Shown one piece after another: positions 22,371 to 32,518 of a stretch of DNA of 64,000 bases. The translations under genes and the position numbers were made by a program. A model generated the notes under the pieces. That model was not told where the DNA came from. It searched no databases and saw nothing but the letters and a program-made list of their open reading frames with translations. Source of the stretch: Parasulfuritortus sp049322515 (GTDB taxonomy: Bacteria; Pseudomonadota; Gammaproteobacteria; Burkholderiales; Thiobacillaceae). Positions within the stretch are counted from its first letter, which is position 1. Every line of letters starts with the position of its first letter. The stretch lies in contig JBMOQW010000003.1 of the NCBI GenBank assembly GCA_049322515.1, forward strand, positions 62,001 through 126,000. The letters run 5' to 3'.

Positions 22371-23447
22371 ATGATCGACTTCCTTTCCCAGCCTGCCCTC
22401 GCCTGGTTGCCCCGGATCCTCGGGGTACTGCTCGTCGTGGTGCTGGCCAACGGGTTGATCTACCACTTGCTGCGCCGCCTGGAACGGATCGCCACGAAGA
22501 GCGCCAATGTCTGGGACGATGCCCTGGTCCGGGCCGCCAGCGCACCGGTCAGGCTGAGTTTCTGGCTGATCGGCCTGAGCCTGGTGGCGGACATCCTGGC
22601 GCGCGAGTTCGACACCCCTCTGCTCGAGGCCATCGTTCCGGCGCGCACGGTCGGACTGGTGATCTGCCTGGCCTGGTTTTTGCTGTTACTCATCAGCCAC
22701 ATCACCGATAACATTGTCGCCCTGCACGTGGCGGCCGGTGAGGAGGTCGATCGCACCACGGTCGACGCCCTGTCCAAGCTGGCTCGCCTGGTGGTGCTCG
22801 TGGTCGCGGTCCTGGTCGGCCTCGACAGTCTGGGCGTGAATACCTCGGGCATGCTCGCGGCCGGCGGCATCGGCGGCCTCGCGGTTGGCTTTGCCGCCAA
22901 GGACCTGCTGGCCAATTTCTTCGGCGGCCTGACCATCTACCTGGACCGTCCGTTCGCGGTAGGCGACTGGATCCGCTCGCCGGACAAGGATATCGAAGGC
23001 ACCGTCGAGTACATCAGCTGGCGCCATACCCGCATCCGCCGCTTCAACAAGAACCCGCTCTACGTGCCGAACGCGCTGTTCACCACCATCGCCGTGGAGA
23101 ACCCCTCGCGCATGAGCCACCGGCGCATCAAGGAGAGCATCGGCCTGCGCTACGACGATCTGGCCGCGGTGCCCGCCATCGTCACCGAGATGAAGACCAT
23201 GTTGACGACGCACCCGGACATCGATACCTCGCAGACCCTGATCGTCAATTTCGAGTCCTTCGGCGAGTCCTCGCTGAACATCCTGGTCTACTGCTTCACC
23301 CGCACCACGGTCTGGACCCGCTATCACGAAATCAAGCAGGACGTCCTGCTCCAGTTCGCCGACATCATTGCCCGGCACGGCGCCGAAATCGCCTTCCCGA
23401 CCCGGAGCGTGCTCTTGGCGCCCCGCTCGGAAGGACCGCCGACATGA
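22371..23447 (+). CDS. MscS-family mechanosensitive channel
   Basis: A 358-residue inner-membrane channel opened by membrane tension. ATG 22371 gives an N-terminal membrane helix directly; further helices lie around residues 60-80, 95-115 and 135-155. The pore helix and following beta-domain are clear: GGIGGLAVGFAAKDLLANFF then LDRPFAVGDWI. A C-terminal alpha/beta domain follows. Overlaps the Crp/Fnr regulator by 4 bp, so the two are probably co-expressed. A TAGAAT at 22319-22324 is a possible -10. Confidence 0.92.
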   Translation: MIDFLSQPALAWLPRILGVLLVVVLANGLIYHLLRRLERIATKSANVWDDALVRAASAPVRLSFWLIGLSLVADILAREFDTPLLEAIVPARTVGLVICLAWFLLLLISHITDNIVALHVAAGEEVDRTTVDALSKLARLVVLVVAVLVGLDSLGVNTSGMLAAGGIGGLAVGFAAKDLLANFFGGLTIYLDRPFAVGDWIRSPDKDIEGTVEYISWRHTRIRRFNKNPLYVPNALFTTIAVENPSRMSHRRIKESIGLRYDDLAAVPAIVTEMKTMLTTHPDIDTSQTLIVNFESFGESSLNILVYCFTRTTVWTRYHEIKQDVLLQFADIIARHGAEIAFPTRSVLLAPRSEGPPT

Positions 23448-24124
23448 CGCGGATCGACGCCCTGCGCCGTCTGCGCCTGTTCGCCAAGCTGCCGGAATCG
23501 CAGCTGGGCCCCCTGGCCAGCAGCACGCAAATCATCCATCTCGAACGCAATGACTGGCTGTTCCGCTCGGGCGAAGCAGCACGCGGATTCTATGGTGTGG
23601 TCAAGGGCAAGATTGTCCTGGGCTTTCCAGACGGGCCGAAGGAAGACACCATCGGCAAGGCCCTCGCGGTGATCGGTGAAGGCGAGATGTTCTGCGATGC
23701 CATTGCCTTCCTGCACTCGCCGCACCCGGTCAATGCCATGGCCGATATCGCCACCGACATCCTGCTGATCGACCGCGAAGCCATCATCCGGCTGATCGCC
23801 ACCGACAGCGATTTTGCCCTGCGCATGTTCGGACACATGAGCCGGGCCATGGAAAAGCTGGTCTACGAGGTGCGCGACCTGAAACTCAGTTCGGCCAGCA
23901 AGCGGGTCGCCTGCTTCCTGCTCCACTACGCACCCAAGGTGGCCAGCAACAGCTACGAATTCACCCTGCCGGTTCAAAAACAGGTGGTGGCAGCCCGCCT
24001 GAACATGTCGCCGGCGCATTTTTCCCGCGCTTTGCGCCAACTGGAACTGGCCGAGATCATCGAGATGCGTGGCCGCACCATCGGCGTGCGCAATGCCGAA
24101 CGGCTACGCGAGCTTTCCGGCTGA
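23444..24124 (+). CDS. Crp/Fnr family transcriptional regulator
   Basis: 226 residues: N-terminal cyclic-nucleotide-binding-type beta-roll (about 15-130), a long dimerisation helix, and a C-terminal winged HTH (QKQVVAARLNMSPAHFSRAL). The N-terminus has no FNR-type cysteine cluster; only isolated Cys residues (MFCDA, VACFLL) are seen, so it is unlikely to hold a [4Fe-4S] cluster and looks more Dnr-like. Start overlaps the MscS gene by 4 bp. Its stop abuts the convergent gene. Effector and targets unknown. Confidence 0.9.
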   Translation: MTRIDALRRLRLFAKLPESQLGPLASSTQIIHLERNDWLFRSGEAARGFYGVVKGKIVLGFPDGPKEDTIGKALAVIGEGEMFCDAIAFLHSPHPVNAMADIATDILLIDREAIIRLIATDSDFALRMFGHMSRAMEKLVYEVRDLKLSSASKRVACFLLHYAPKVASNSYEFTLPVQKQVVAARLNMSPAHFSRALRQLELAEIIEMRGRTIGVRNAERLRELSG

Positions 24125-24462
24125 CTACTTGCGGCAGGGATAGTTGTCGGCCAGGGCCTTGGCCAGCGCCTCCGGAGCTGGCTTCTTGAGCGATTCCGGA
24201 TGGGCGTTCAGCCAGGTGATGACCACCACGGGCAGGCGCTGCTTATCGCCCGCGCCCAGGCAGAAGCGTGGCCCGAGACCATGGTGCATGGCCGCGTCGA
24301 GATAGCCATTCAGGTAGCTGTGGCACATCATCGACAAGGCCTTCACCTTGTCGGCGCCATTGCACATCTTGAGCAAGCCATCGCCAGTCTGCACGGCATG
24401 GCCGGGAACAGCCGCCTGGGCGGCGGCCACCAGCCACACCAGGGGCACCAGGAACAGACGCT

Positions 24463-24466
<4 letters not shown>
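24125..24466 (-). CDS. Rap1a/Tai-like small secreted protein
   Basis: 113 residues with a signal peptide (KRLFLVPLVWLVAAAQA). The mature part has the spacing of the Rap1a/Tai immunity fold: Cys in LLKMC, MCHSYLNGYLDA, FCLGAG, VVVITWLNAHPESL, and a terminal NYPCRK, giving four cysteines for two disulfides. Family members neutralise type VI amidase effectors, but no effector or T6SS gene is nearby and many members are stand-alone. Start overlaps the YgiQ stop by 4 bp. Confidence 0.72.
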
Positions 24467-26520
<2,054 letters not shown>

Positions 26521-26608
26521 GGCACCACCAATAAATTTGGAGGGCGGAGGATACCAGCCTACGCCGGCCCGTTAAAATGCGCCATTGCTCAAAAAAACCT
26601 TATACGAC

Positions 26609-27637
26609 ATGGACCTATTTCCCTGGCTGCGCCCGGCCCTGTTCCAACTCGACCCGGAAACCGCACACAATCTCACCCTGACCACCCTGCGCGCCATGCC
26701 GGCGGCGCTGATCCGGGCCGCTCTGCCGGCGGTGCCGGACGACCCGCGCCAGGTCATGGGCCTCACATTTCCCAATCCAGTCGGCCTGGCCGCCGGACTG
26801 GACAAGAACGGCGAATGCCTGGACGCCTGGGCTGCCATGGGCTTCGGCTTCATCGAGGTCGGCACCGTCACCCCGCGCGCCCAGCCCGGCAATAGCAAGC
26901 CGCGCCTGTTCCGCCTGCCAGAAGCCCACGCCATCATCAATCGCATGGGCTTCAACAACGACGGCGTCGACGCGCTGCTCCGCAATGTCGAAGCCTCGAA
27001 CTATCGCGGCATCCTGGGCATCAACATCGGCAAGAACTTCAACACCCCGATCGAGCAGGCAGCCGACGACTACCTGATCGGCCTGGCCAAGGTCTATGCC
27101 CGGGCCAGCTATGTCACCGTCAACATTTCCTCGCCCAACACCAAGAACCTGCGCGCCCTGCAAGGCGGCCATGAGCTCGACGCCCTGGTCGGCGCGCTCA
27201 AGGCAGAGCAAACGAAACTGGCCGACCAGCATGGCAAGTACACCCCGTTTGCGGTGAAGATCGCCCCCGACCTGGACGACAGCCAGATTGCCGAAATGGC
27301 GACGGTGTTCAAGCGCCACCAGGTCGATGCGGTGATCGCCACCAATACCACCCTGTCCCGGGCCGGCGTCGAATACCTGCGCCACGGCAAGGAAGAAGGC
27401 GGCCTCTCCGGCGCCCCCGTGAAACCGGGGGCCGACCGGGTGCTCAAGGCCTTTTCCGAAGCCTTGGCCGGCGAAGTGCCGCTGATCGGCGTCGGCGGCA
27501 TCCTCCAGGGCAGCGACGCGGTCGACAAGCTCAAGGCCGGCGCCCGCCTGGTCCAGCTTTACAGCGGGCTGATCTTCAAGGGACCGGCGTTGGTCAGCGA
27601 ATGTGCCACGGCGCTGCGGGGGGTCACCCCAGTCTGA
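26609..27637 (+). CDS. pyrD: Dihydroorotate dehydrogenase (quinone), class 2
   Basis: Oxidises dihydroorotate to orotate, passing electrons to quinone. 342 residues from ATG 26609, with the short amphipathic N-terminus (LFPWLRPALFQLDPETAH) used for membrane association and quinone access. FMN/active-site motifs: GLAAGLDKNGE, RMGFNN, NISSPNTKN (catalytic Ser region) and IGVGGI. The second pyrimidine gene in the window but unlinked to pyrF. Confidence 0.95.
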   Translation: MDLFPWLRPALFQLDPETAHNLTLTTLRAMPAALIRAALPAVPDDPRQVMGLTFPNPVGLAAGLDKNGECLDAWAAMGFGFIEVGTVTPRAQPGNSKPRLFRLPEAHAIINRMGFNNDGVDALLRNVEASNYRGILGINIGKNFNTPIEQAADDYLIGLAKVYARASYVTVNISSPNTKNLRALQGGHELDALVGALKAEQTKLADQHGKYTPFAVKIAPDLDDSQIAEMATVFKRHQVDAVIATNTTLSRAGVEYLRHGKEEGGLSGAPVKPGADRVLKAFSEALAGEVPLIGVGGILQGSDAVDKLKAGARLVQLYSGLIFKGPALVSECATALRGVTPV

Positions 27638-27680
27638 AATCCATGCGTCTGGACGCGCGAATCTCCCTGGCCACCGTCCC

Positions 27681-28109
27681 ATGAGCCTCCTGTACACCCT
27701 GGTCGAATCCCCGCTGGCTTGCCGCTTCCCGGAACTGTACCGGGAACTCGGCATCGAGGAGGTGCGCTTCCCCTCCGCCCGCCACCTGCATCGGGCCTTG
27801 AAGCAGCGACGGCCGGATCTCTTCCTGGGCGAGTTCGTCTACGGCTGGGGCAACAACTACGCGGGCGCGAATGTATCCAACCTGGACGTCACCCTTCGCA
27901 CGCTTCAGCCGGTGGCGCCCGACGCGAGGATCGTCATCGTCATGCAGCCCAGCCAGGCCCCGCATATCGGCAAGCTGCTGGCATTGTTCCCGGTTCACGC
28001 CGTGCTGACCTATCCCGTCGACCAAGCGCGGATGCGCGCGGCGTTGCGCGACGATGCCCGGGACACCCTCACTGAACGGAGCCTTCATGAACATCCTGAT
28101 CGAACATGA
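27681..28109 (+). CDS. Receiver-like protein lacking the phospho-acceptor Asp
   Basis: 142 residues, no family named with certainty. The alternation of strands and helices resembles a CheY receiver: HLHRALKQRRPDLFLGEFVYG fits the beta3 region, ARIVIVMQPS fits beta4, and AVLTYPVDQARMRAAL fits the usual beta5 LTKPVD-like end. At the expected acceptor position Glu51 replaces Asp, and Tyr111 stands where the conserved Lys is expected. If so it is a pseudo-receiver that cannot be phosphorylated normally. Starts 43 bp after pyrD; its 3' end overlaps the cupin gene by 23 bp. Confidence 0.6.
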   Translation: MSLLYTLVESPLACRFPELYRELGIEEVRFPSARHLHRALKQRRPDLFLGEFVYGWGNNYAGANVSNLDVTLRTLQPVAPDARIVIVMQPSQAPHIGKLLALFPVHAVLTYPVDQARMRAALRDDARDTLTERSLHEHPDRT

Positions 28110-28359
28110 CCCCAGCCCCGACCGCCTGCGTGAACTCGGCGTCGAAGACTGGCCGACCTGGAGCACGGGCATCGCCCGCTTCCCCTGGACCTACGACGCG
28201 CGGGAAACCTGCTACGTGCTGGAAGGTGAAGTGGTCGTCACCCCGGAGGGTGGCGCGCCGGTCACCGTGAAGGCCGGCGATCTGGCCGTTTTTGCGGCCG
28301 GGATGTCGTGTACCTGGGAGGTACGGACGCCGATCCGGAAGCATTACCGGTTCGGCTGA
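28087..28359 (+). CDS. Cupin domain protein (DUF861-like)
   Basis: A 90-residue single-domain cupin. The first motif region is RFPWTYDARETCYVLEGEVVV and the second GDLAVFAAGMSCTWEV; metal-binding histidines of classical cupins are mostly absent, as in the DUF861/cupin_3 group. ATG 28087 sits inside the end of the previous gene, so the two are translationally linked. Substrate unknown. Confidence 0.8.
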   Translation: MNILIEHDPSPDRLRELGVEDWPTWSTGIARFPWTYDARETCYVLEGEVVVTPEGGAPVTVKAGDLAVFAAGMSCTWEVRTPIRKHYRFG

Positions 28360-28434
28360 CCCGGGCTACGCGGCTTTCCTGCGGGAACGCGCCTCGGTAA
28401 GCTGTTTGTCTCACAGACGTGAACGCTTCTGAAG

Positions 28435-29727
28435 ATGCCCACCTACGATCCGCTGTCCGACCTGCTTGACTACCTCGACGCCAGCCCCACGCCTTGGCAT
28501 GCCGTGGCGAGCGCGGAAACACGCCTGGGCGCGGCCGGCTTCATCCGTCTGGAAGAGACCGCGCGCTGGCAGCTGACGCCCGGCGGACGATACTACGTGA
28601 CTCGCGGCGCGTCGTCGCTGATCGCTTTCGTGGTCGGCCACGCTGCGCTGGCCGAGTCGGGCTTCCGCATCGTCGGTGCCCACACCGATTCGCCCGGCCT
28701 GCGCCTGAAACCGCGCCCGGGCCTCAACGGCGACGGCCTCTTGCGGCTGGCGGTGGAGGTGTATGGCGGGCCGATCCTGGCCACCTTCGGCGACCGCGAC
28801 CTGAGCCTGGCCGGGCGCGTCATGGTGCGCAGTGCCCATGGCCCGGTGGCGCGTCTGGTCCGCTTCGATCGACCGCTGCTGCGCCTGGCCAATCTGGCCA
28901 TCCACATGAACCGCGAGGTGAACGAACAGGGCCTCAAGTTCAACCGTCAGACTGAACTGCCCCTGTTGCTCGGGCTGGCCACCGACGGGCGGGAGGCCGA
29001 GCCGCGCCTGCGCGAATTGCTGGCCGGCGCCACCGGGGTCGAAGCCGGGGACATCCTCAGTTGGGATCTGGCGGTCTACGATATCCAGAAGGCCACGCGT
29101 TGGGGCGCGGCGGATGAATTCATCGCCTCGGGACGGATCGACAACCTGGCCGCCTGCCATGCCGCCCTGCAAGCCCTGAGCGCCACCGAAGCGCCGGCCG
29201 CCACCTGCATGGCGGCACTGTTCGACCATGAGGAGGTGGGCAGCGGCAGCCCGGCCGGCGCTGGCGGCAGCTTCGCCGCCGATGTGCTCGAGCGCCTGTG
29301 CCTGGCCGCCGGGCTGGATGGCGAGGACCGCCACCGGGCCATGGCGGCCAGCTTCTTCATCAGTACCGACGCGGCCCATGCCTACCAGCCCAACTTCCCG
29401 AATGCCTTCGAGCCGGGCCACAAGGTCATGGTGAACGGCGGCCCGGTGATCAAGACCCATGTCGGCCAGCGCTACACCACCCATGCCTGCACGGCGGCGC
29501 GCTTCATGGCCTTGTGTGAGCGGGCCGGCGTGCCCTGGCAGCAGTATGCGCACCGTTCCGATCTCGCCTGCGGCAGCACCATCGGCCCCATTCTCGCCGC
29601 GCAACTCGGCATCCCCGGGGTCGATGTCGGCTCGCCCATGTGGGCCATGCACAGCCTCCGGGAAAGTGCGGGGGTGCTCGACCAAGCCTATATGATCGCC
29701 GTCCTACGCCTGGCTTTTCTCGAGTAG
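28435..29727 (+). CDS. M18 family aminopeptidase
   Basis: 430-residue zinc aminopeptidase of the ApeB/aspartyl-aminopeptidase type, probably a large cytoplasmic oligomer removing N-terminal (often acidic) residues. Metal and catalytic motifs: GAHTDSPGLRLKP, GRIDNLAACHAAL, FDHEEVGSGS, STDAAHAYQPNF and the C-terminal VGSPMWAMHSLRES. Nearly full family length. A 75-bp gap separates it from the cupin gene. Confidence 0.94.
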   Translation: MPTYDPLSDLLDYLDASPTPWHAVASAETRLGAAGFIRLEETARWQLTPGGRYYVTRGASSLIAFVVGHAALAESGFRIVGAHTDSPGLRLKPRPGLNGDGLLRLAVEVYGGPILATFGDRDLSLAGRVMVRSAHGPVARLVRFDRPLLRLANLAIHMNREVNEQGLKFNRQTELPLLLGLATDGREAEPRLRELLAGATGVEAGDILSWDLAVYDIQKATRWGAADEFIASGRIDNLAACHAALQALSATEAPAATCMAALFDHEEVGSGSPAGAGGSFAADVLERLCLAAGLDGEDRHRAMAASFFISTDAAHAYQPNFPNAFEPGHKVMVNGGPVIKTHVGQRYTTHACTAARFMALCERAGVPWQQYAHRSDLACGSTIGPILAAQLGIPGVDVGSPMWAMHSLRESAGVLDQAYMIAVLRLAFLE

Positions 29728-29859
29728 CCCGTCCACCGCTCCGGCACCATGGCATCCATCGGGATGACCTGGGTCGCGTCACTTCACCGGACAGCCCAGT
29801 CCAAATGACCCAGGCCCATAACTCGATATTCGGACATGAAATAGGTTAAAATCCCGCCC

Positions 29860-29882
29860 GCCTGCGGCCTGGTTCCGCAGGC
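29860..29882. other. Inverted repeat upstream of the response-regulator gene
   Basis: GCCTGCGG (29860-29867) and CCGCAGGC (29875-29882) form a perfect 8-bp stem with a 7-base loop. There is no T-run, so it is not a canonical terminator. It lies between the M18 peptidase stop and the ribosome site of the next gene and could be a 5'-UTR hairpin. The rest of 29728-29930 shows nothing I can assign. Confidence 0.45.
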
Positions 29883-29930
29883 CCCAAACCCAGCGGCCAG
29901 TGTGTCCACAACAAAGTACGGGAGTATTCC

Positions 29931-30487
29931 GTGGGGATGTTCAGCTTCTTTCTCAGGATGTTCAAGGGCAGCCCGGCGCAGGCGCCAACCCCGCCTGCAC
30001 CGGTGCAAATCGAGCTGAGCGAGGTTCCGTCCGGGAACCCATCGACCGGCGTCGTCGCAAACGCATCGATGCCCGTCGCGGCACCCGCGTCCTGGTCATC
30101 GACGATTCCCCGACCGTACTGGCGGTGTTCAGGAAATTCCTGACCTCGGTGGGCTACGTGGTCTATGAAGCGCACGATGCCGAATCCGGCCTCGACCTGG
30201 CCCGTGCCCATCGTCCACAGCTGATCTTCCTCGACATCATCCTGCCCGGCATGAATGGCTTCGCCGCCTTGCGGCAGATCCGCCGCGATCCGACCACCAA
30301 GAACATTCCTGTGATCATGATCAGCGGCAACGAACAGGCCGCGGAACAGTTCTACGCCAGCCGGATCGGCGCCGACGTGTTCATGAAGAAACCCTTTACC
30401 CGCCGTGACGTATTCCAGAGCATCGAGCCGCTGCTCGACGACCTTCTGGTGCCGCGCCATGTCGTGCGCACGCCGTTGCCGGCCTGA
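29931..30487 (+). CDS. Response regulator (single receiver domain) with an apparent frameshift
   Basis: A strong GGGAG site (29920-29924) precedes GTG 29931/ATG 29937, whose frame encodes a plausible N-terminus (MFSFFLRMFKGSPAQAPTPP then VQIELSEV) but leads to an early stop at 30143. The receiver domain is in another frame: REPIDRRRRKRIDARRG, then TRVLVIDDSPTVL, LIFLDIILPGMNGF (acceptor Asp), MISGNEQ and FMKKPF, ending at 30487. The receiver frame's only upstream start is a GTG at 29900 with no ribosome site. One missing base near 30020-30040 would join the two halves. I infer one gene, broken by assembly error or mutation. Confidence 0.7.
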
Positions 30488-30498
30488 ACCTGGCACCG

Positions 30499-30918
30499 AT
30501 GCCGGATCATTACCGCTACGTCCGACTGGACGAGGACATTGGCCTGGAAAGCACCGGCGACAGCCAGGTGACGGCGTTCATCCACGCCGCGACCGGCCTG
30601 TTTGCCCTGCACGCCCATCCGGCCACGGTGCTGGCCGAACGCCAGGTGCATGTCGAGTTCGACCAGCCCGATCCGACCCTGGCCCTCGCCGACTGGCTCA
30701 ACCGCCTGCTGGCCCAGGCCGACCTGGCCGGACTGGTGCTGTCCGGCTTCGCATTGACCCGGAACGGCGACCATTACCTCGGCCACGCCTGGGGCATGCC
30801 CTGGAAACCGGCCCGGCGAAGTGGCCCCCAGGTCCGAGAGGTTCGCCAGGACGATCTCGAGGTGATCCCCCTGGGCACCGGCTGGCGGACCCGATGCCGA
30901 TTGGCGTTGCGCGCCTGA
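30499..30918 (+). CDS. Archease-like protein
   Basis: 139 residues resembling archease, the cofactor that helps RtcB RNA ligase: an N-terminal DIGLESTGDSQVTAFIHAATGLFA segment, a central LADWLNRLLAQADLAG helix, and the C-terminal VREVRQDDLEVIPLG then GWRTRCRLAL. Family metal/catalytic positions look altered: the usual HTADxG start reads RLDEDIG, and the usual TYH motif reads RQDD. No rtcB is in the window. Starts 12 bp after the response regulator and converges with the GabD gene 4 bp away. Confidence 0.72.
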   Translation: MPDHYRYVRLDEDIGLESTGDSQVTAFIHAATGLFALHAHPATVLAERQVHVEFDQPDPTLALADWLNRLLAQADLAGLVLSGFALTRNGDHYLGHAWGMPWKPARRSGPQVREVRQDDLEVIPLGTGWRTRCRLALRA

Positions 30919-30922
30919 AGCG

Positions 30923-32374
30923 CTATTCCGCGAGACAGAGGTACTTGGTTTCCAGGTAGTCCTCGAGGCCTTCGGCGCCCCCCTCGCGCCCCAGGCCGGA
31001 CTGCTTGACCCCGCCGAAGGGCGCCACCTCGGTCGAGATCACCCCGGCATTGACGCCCACCATGCCATATTCGAGCGCCTCGGCCACGCGCCAGACGCGG
31101 GCCATGTCACGGGCATAGAAATAGGCGGCCAGGCCATACTCGGTGGCATTGGCCAGGGCAATGGCCTCGGCCTCGGTCTCGAAACGCAGCACCGGCGCCA
31201 CCGGCCCGAAGGTTTCCTCGCGGCATACCCGCATCTCGGGCCGGACATCGGCCAGCACGGTGGGCTGGAAGAAATGGCCCCCCAAGGCATGACGCCCGCC
31301 TCCGCACACCACGCGGGCGCCCCCCGCCACCGCTTCGGCGATGCGGGCTTCCACCCGAACCACCGCCGCCTCATTGACCAGGGGCCCCTGACGCACCTCC
31401 GGCGTCAGCCCGTGGCCGACGCGCAAGTCCGACACCGCCTCGGCAAGTCGGGCGACGAAGGTATCGTAAATGCCAGACTGGACCATCAGCCGGTTGGCAC
31501 AGACGCAGGTCTGGCCGGCATTCCGGTATTTGGAGGCCAGCGCGCCCTCGACCGCGGCGTCGAGGTCGGCATCATCGAACACGATGAACGGCGCGTTGCC
31601 GCCCAGTTCCAGGGAGACCCGCTTGAGGGTTCCGGCACAGGCGGCCATGAGCCGCTTGCCGGTCTCGGTCGAACCGGTGAAGGACAGCTTGCGCACGGCC
31701 GGGTTGGCCACCAGCTCGGCGCCGATCGTCTCGGCGTCGCCGGTCACCAGGTTGATCGTGCCGGGCGGAAACCCGGCGTCCTCGGCCAGCACCCCCAGGG
31801 CCAGGGCGGTCAAGGGCGTCTTCGAGGCCGGTTTGGCGACCACCGTGCAGCCGGCCGCGAGCGCCGCCCCAGCCTTGCGGGTCAGCATCGCGGCAGGAAA
31901 GTTCCAAGGCGTGATCAGGGCAGCCACGCCGATCGGCTGTTTCAGGGTCAGCACCCGGCGGTTCGGCCACGGCGAGGGAATCACCTGGCCGTAGACACGC
32001 TTGGCCTCCTCGGCGAACCAGGCCAAAAAACCAGCTGCGTAGACGATTTCGCCCCGCGCCTCGGCAAGCGGCTTGCCTTGCTCCAGGGTGATCAGCCGGG
32101 CCAGGTCGTCGGCGTGCGCCATCATCCCGTCATGCCAGCGGCGCAGGCAGTCGGCGCGTGCCGAAGCCAGGCGGGCCCGCCACGCCGGCCAGGCCGCTTC
32201 GGCGGCGGCGATCGCCCGGGCGGTTTCCGGACGCCCCAGATCGGGTACCTCGGCGAGCCGCTCGCCGCTGGCGGGGTCGTACACCGGCAGACATGCGCCC
32301 GAATCCGCTTCGATCCAGTCCCCGCCGACCCAGGCTTGCCGGCGCAACAAATCGGGGCGCTGTAATCCACTCAT
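30923..32374 (-). CDS. gabD: NAD(P)-dependent succinate-semialdehyde dehydrogenase
   Basis: An aldehyde dehydrogenase of 483 residues, closest in look to GabD (succinate semialdehyde to succinate). Catalytic Cys is in NAGQTCVCANR and the general-base Glu in SLELGGNAPF; cofactor-site PWNFPAAM and FTGSTETGK are present. ATG 32374 follows AAGGAG, so the much longer open frame upstream is ignored. No GABA transaminase is adjacent, so glutarate-semialdehyde or related substrates remain possible. Confidence 0.9.
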   Translation of the reverse strand: MSGLQRPDLLRRQAWVGGDWIEADSGACLPVYDPASGERLAEVPDLGRPETARAIAAAEAAWPAWRARLASARADCLRRWHDGMMAHADDLARLITLEQGKPLAEARGEIVYAAGFLAWFAEEAKRVYGQVIPSPWPNRRVLTLKQPIGVAALITPWNFPAAMLTRKAGAALAAGCTVVAKPASKTPLTALALGVLAEDAGFPPGTINLVTGDAETIGAELVANPAVRKLSFTGSTETGKRLMAACAGTLKRVSLELGGNAPFIVFDDADLDAAVEGALASKYRNAGQTCVCANRLMVQSGIYDTFVARLAEAVSDLRVGHGLTPEVRQGPLVNEAAVVRVEARIAEAVAGGARVVCGGGRHALGGHFFQPTVLADVRPEMRVCREETFGPVAPVLRFETEAEAIALANATEYGLAAYFYARDMARVWRVAEALEYGMVGVNAGVISTEVAPFGGVKQSGLGREGGAEGLEDYLETKYLCLAE

Positions 32375-32518
32375 GCATCGCTCCTTGGTCCACAAGATGA
32401 GACGAATGTACCCAGCGCGCCCGGTCTTGGCTATCATGCGAACTCCGCGTCCTGCCCGAGGGGCGTCCCGTGTGGGCCGTGGTCCATGCACGTCGTTCAC
32501 ATCACAACGAGGAGCCCC

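Noticed and set aside
28411..29685. 424-codon open frame opposite the M18 peptidase
   Set aside because: Shadow; the M18 metal motifs on the plus strand settle the strand.
29900..30487. Starting the response regulator at GTG 29900
   Set aside because: No ribosome site, and the N-terminal translation is not protein-like, while the frame starting at 29931 has a good site and a plausible N-terminus.
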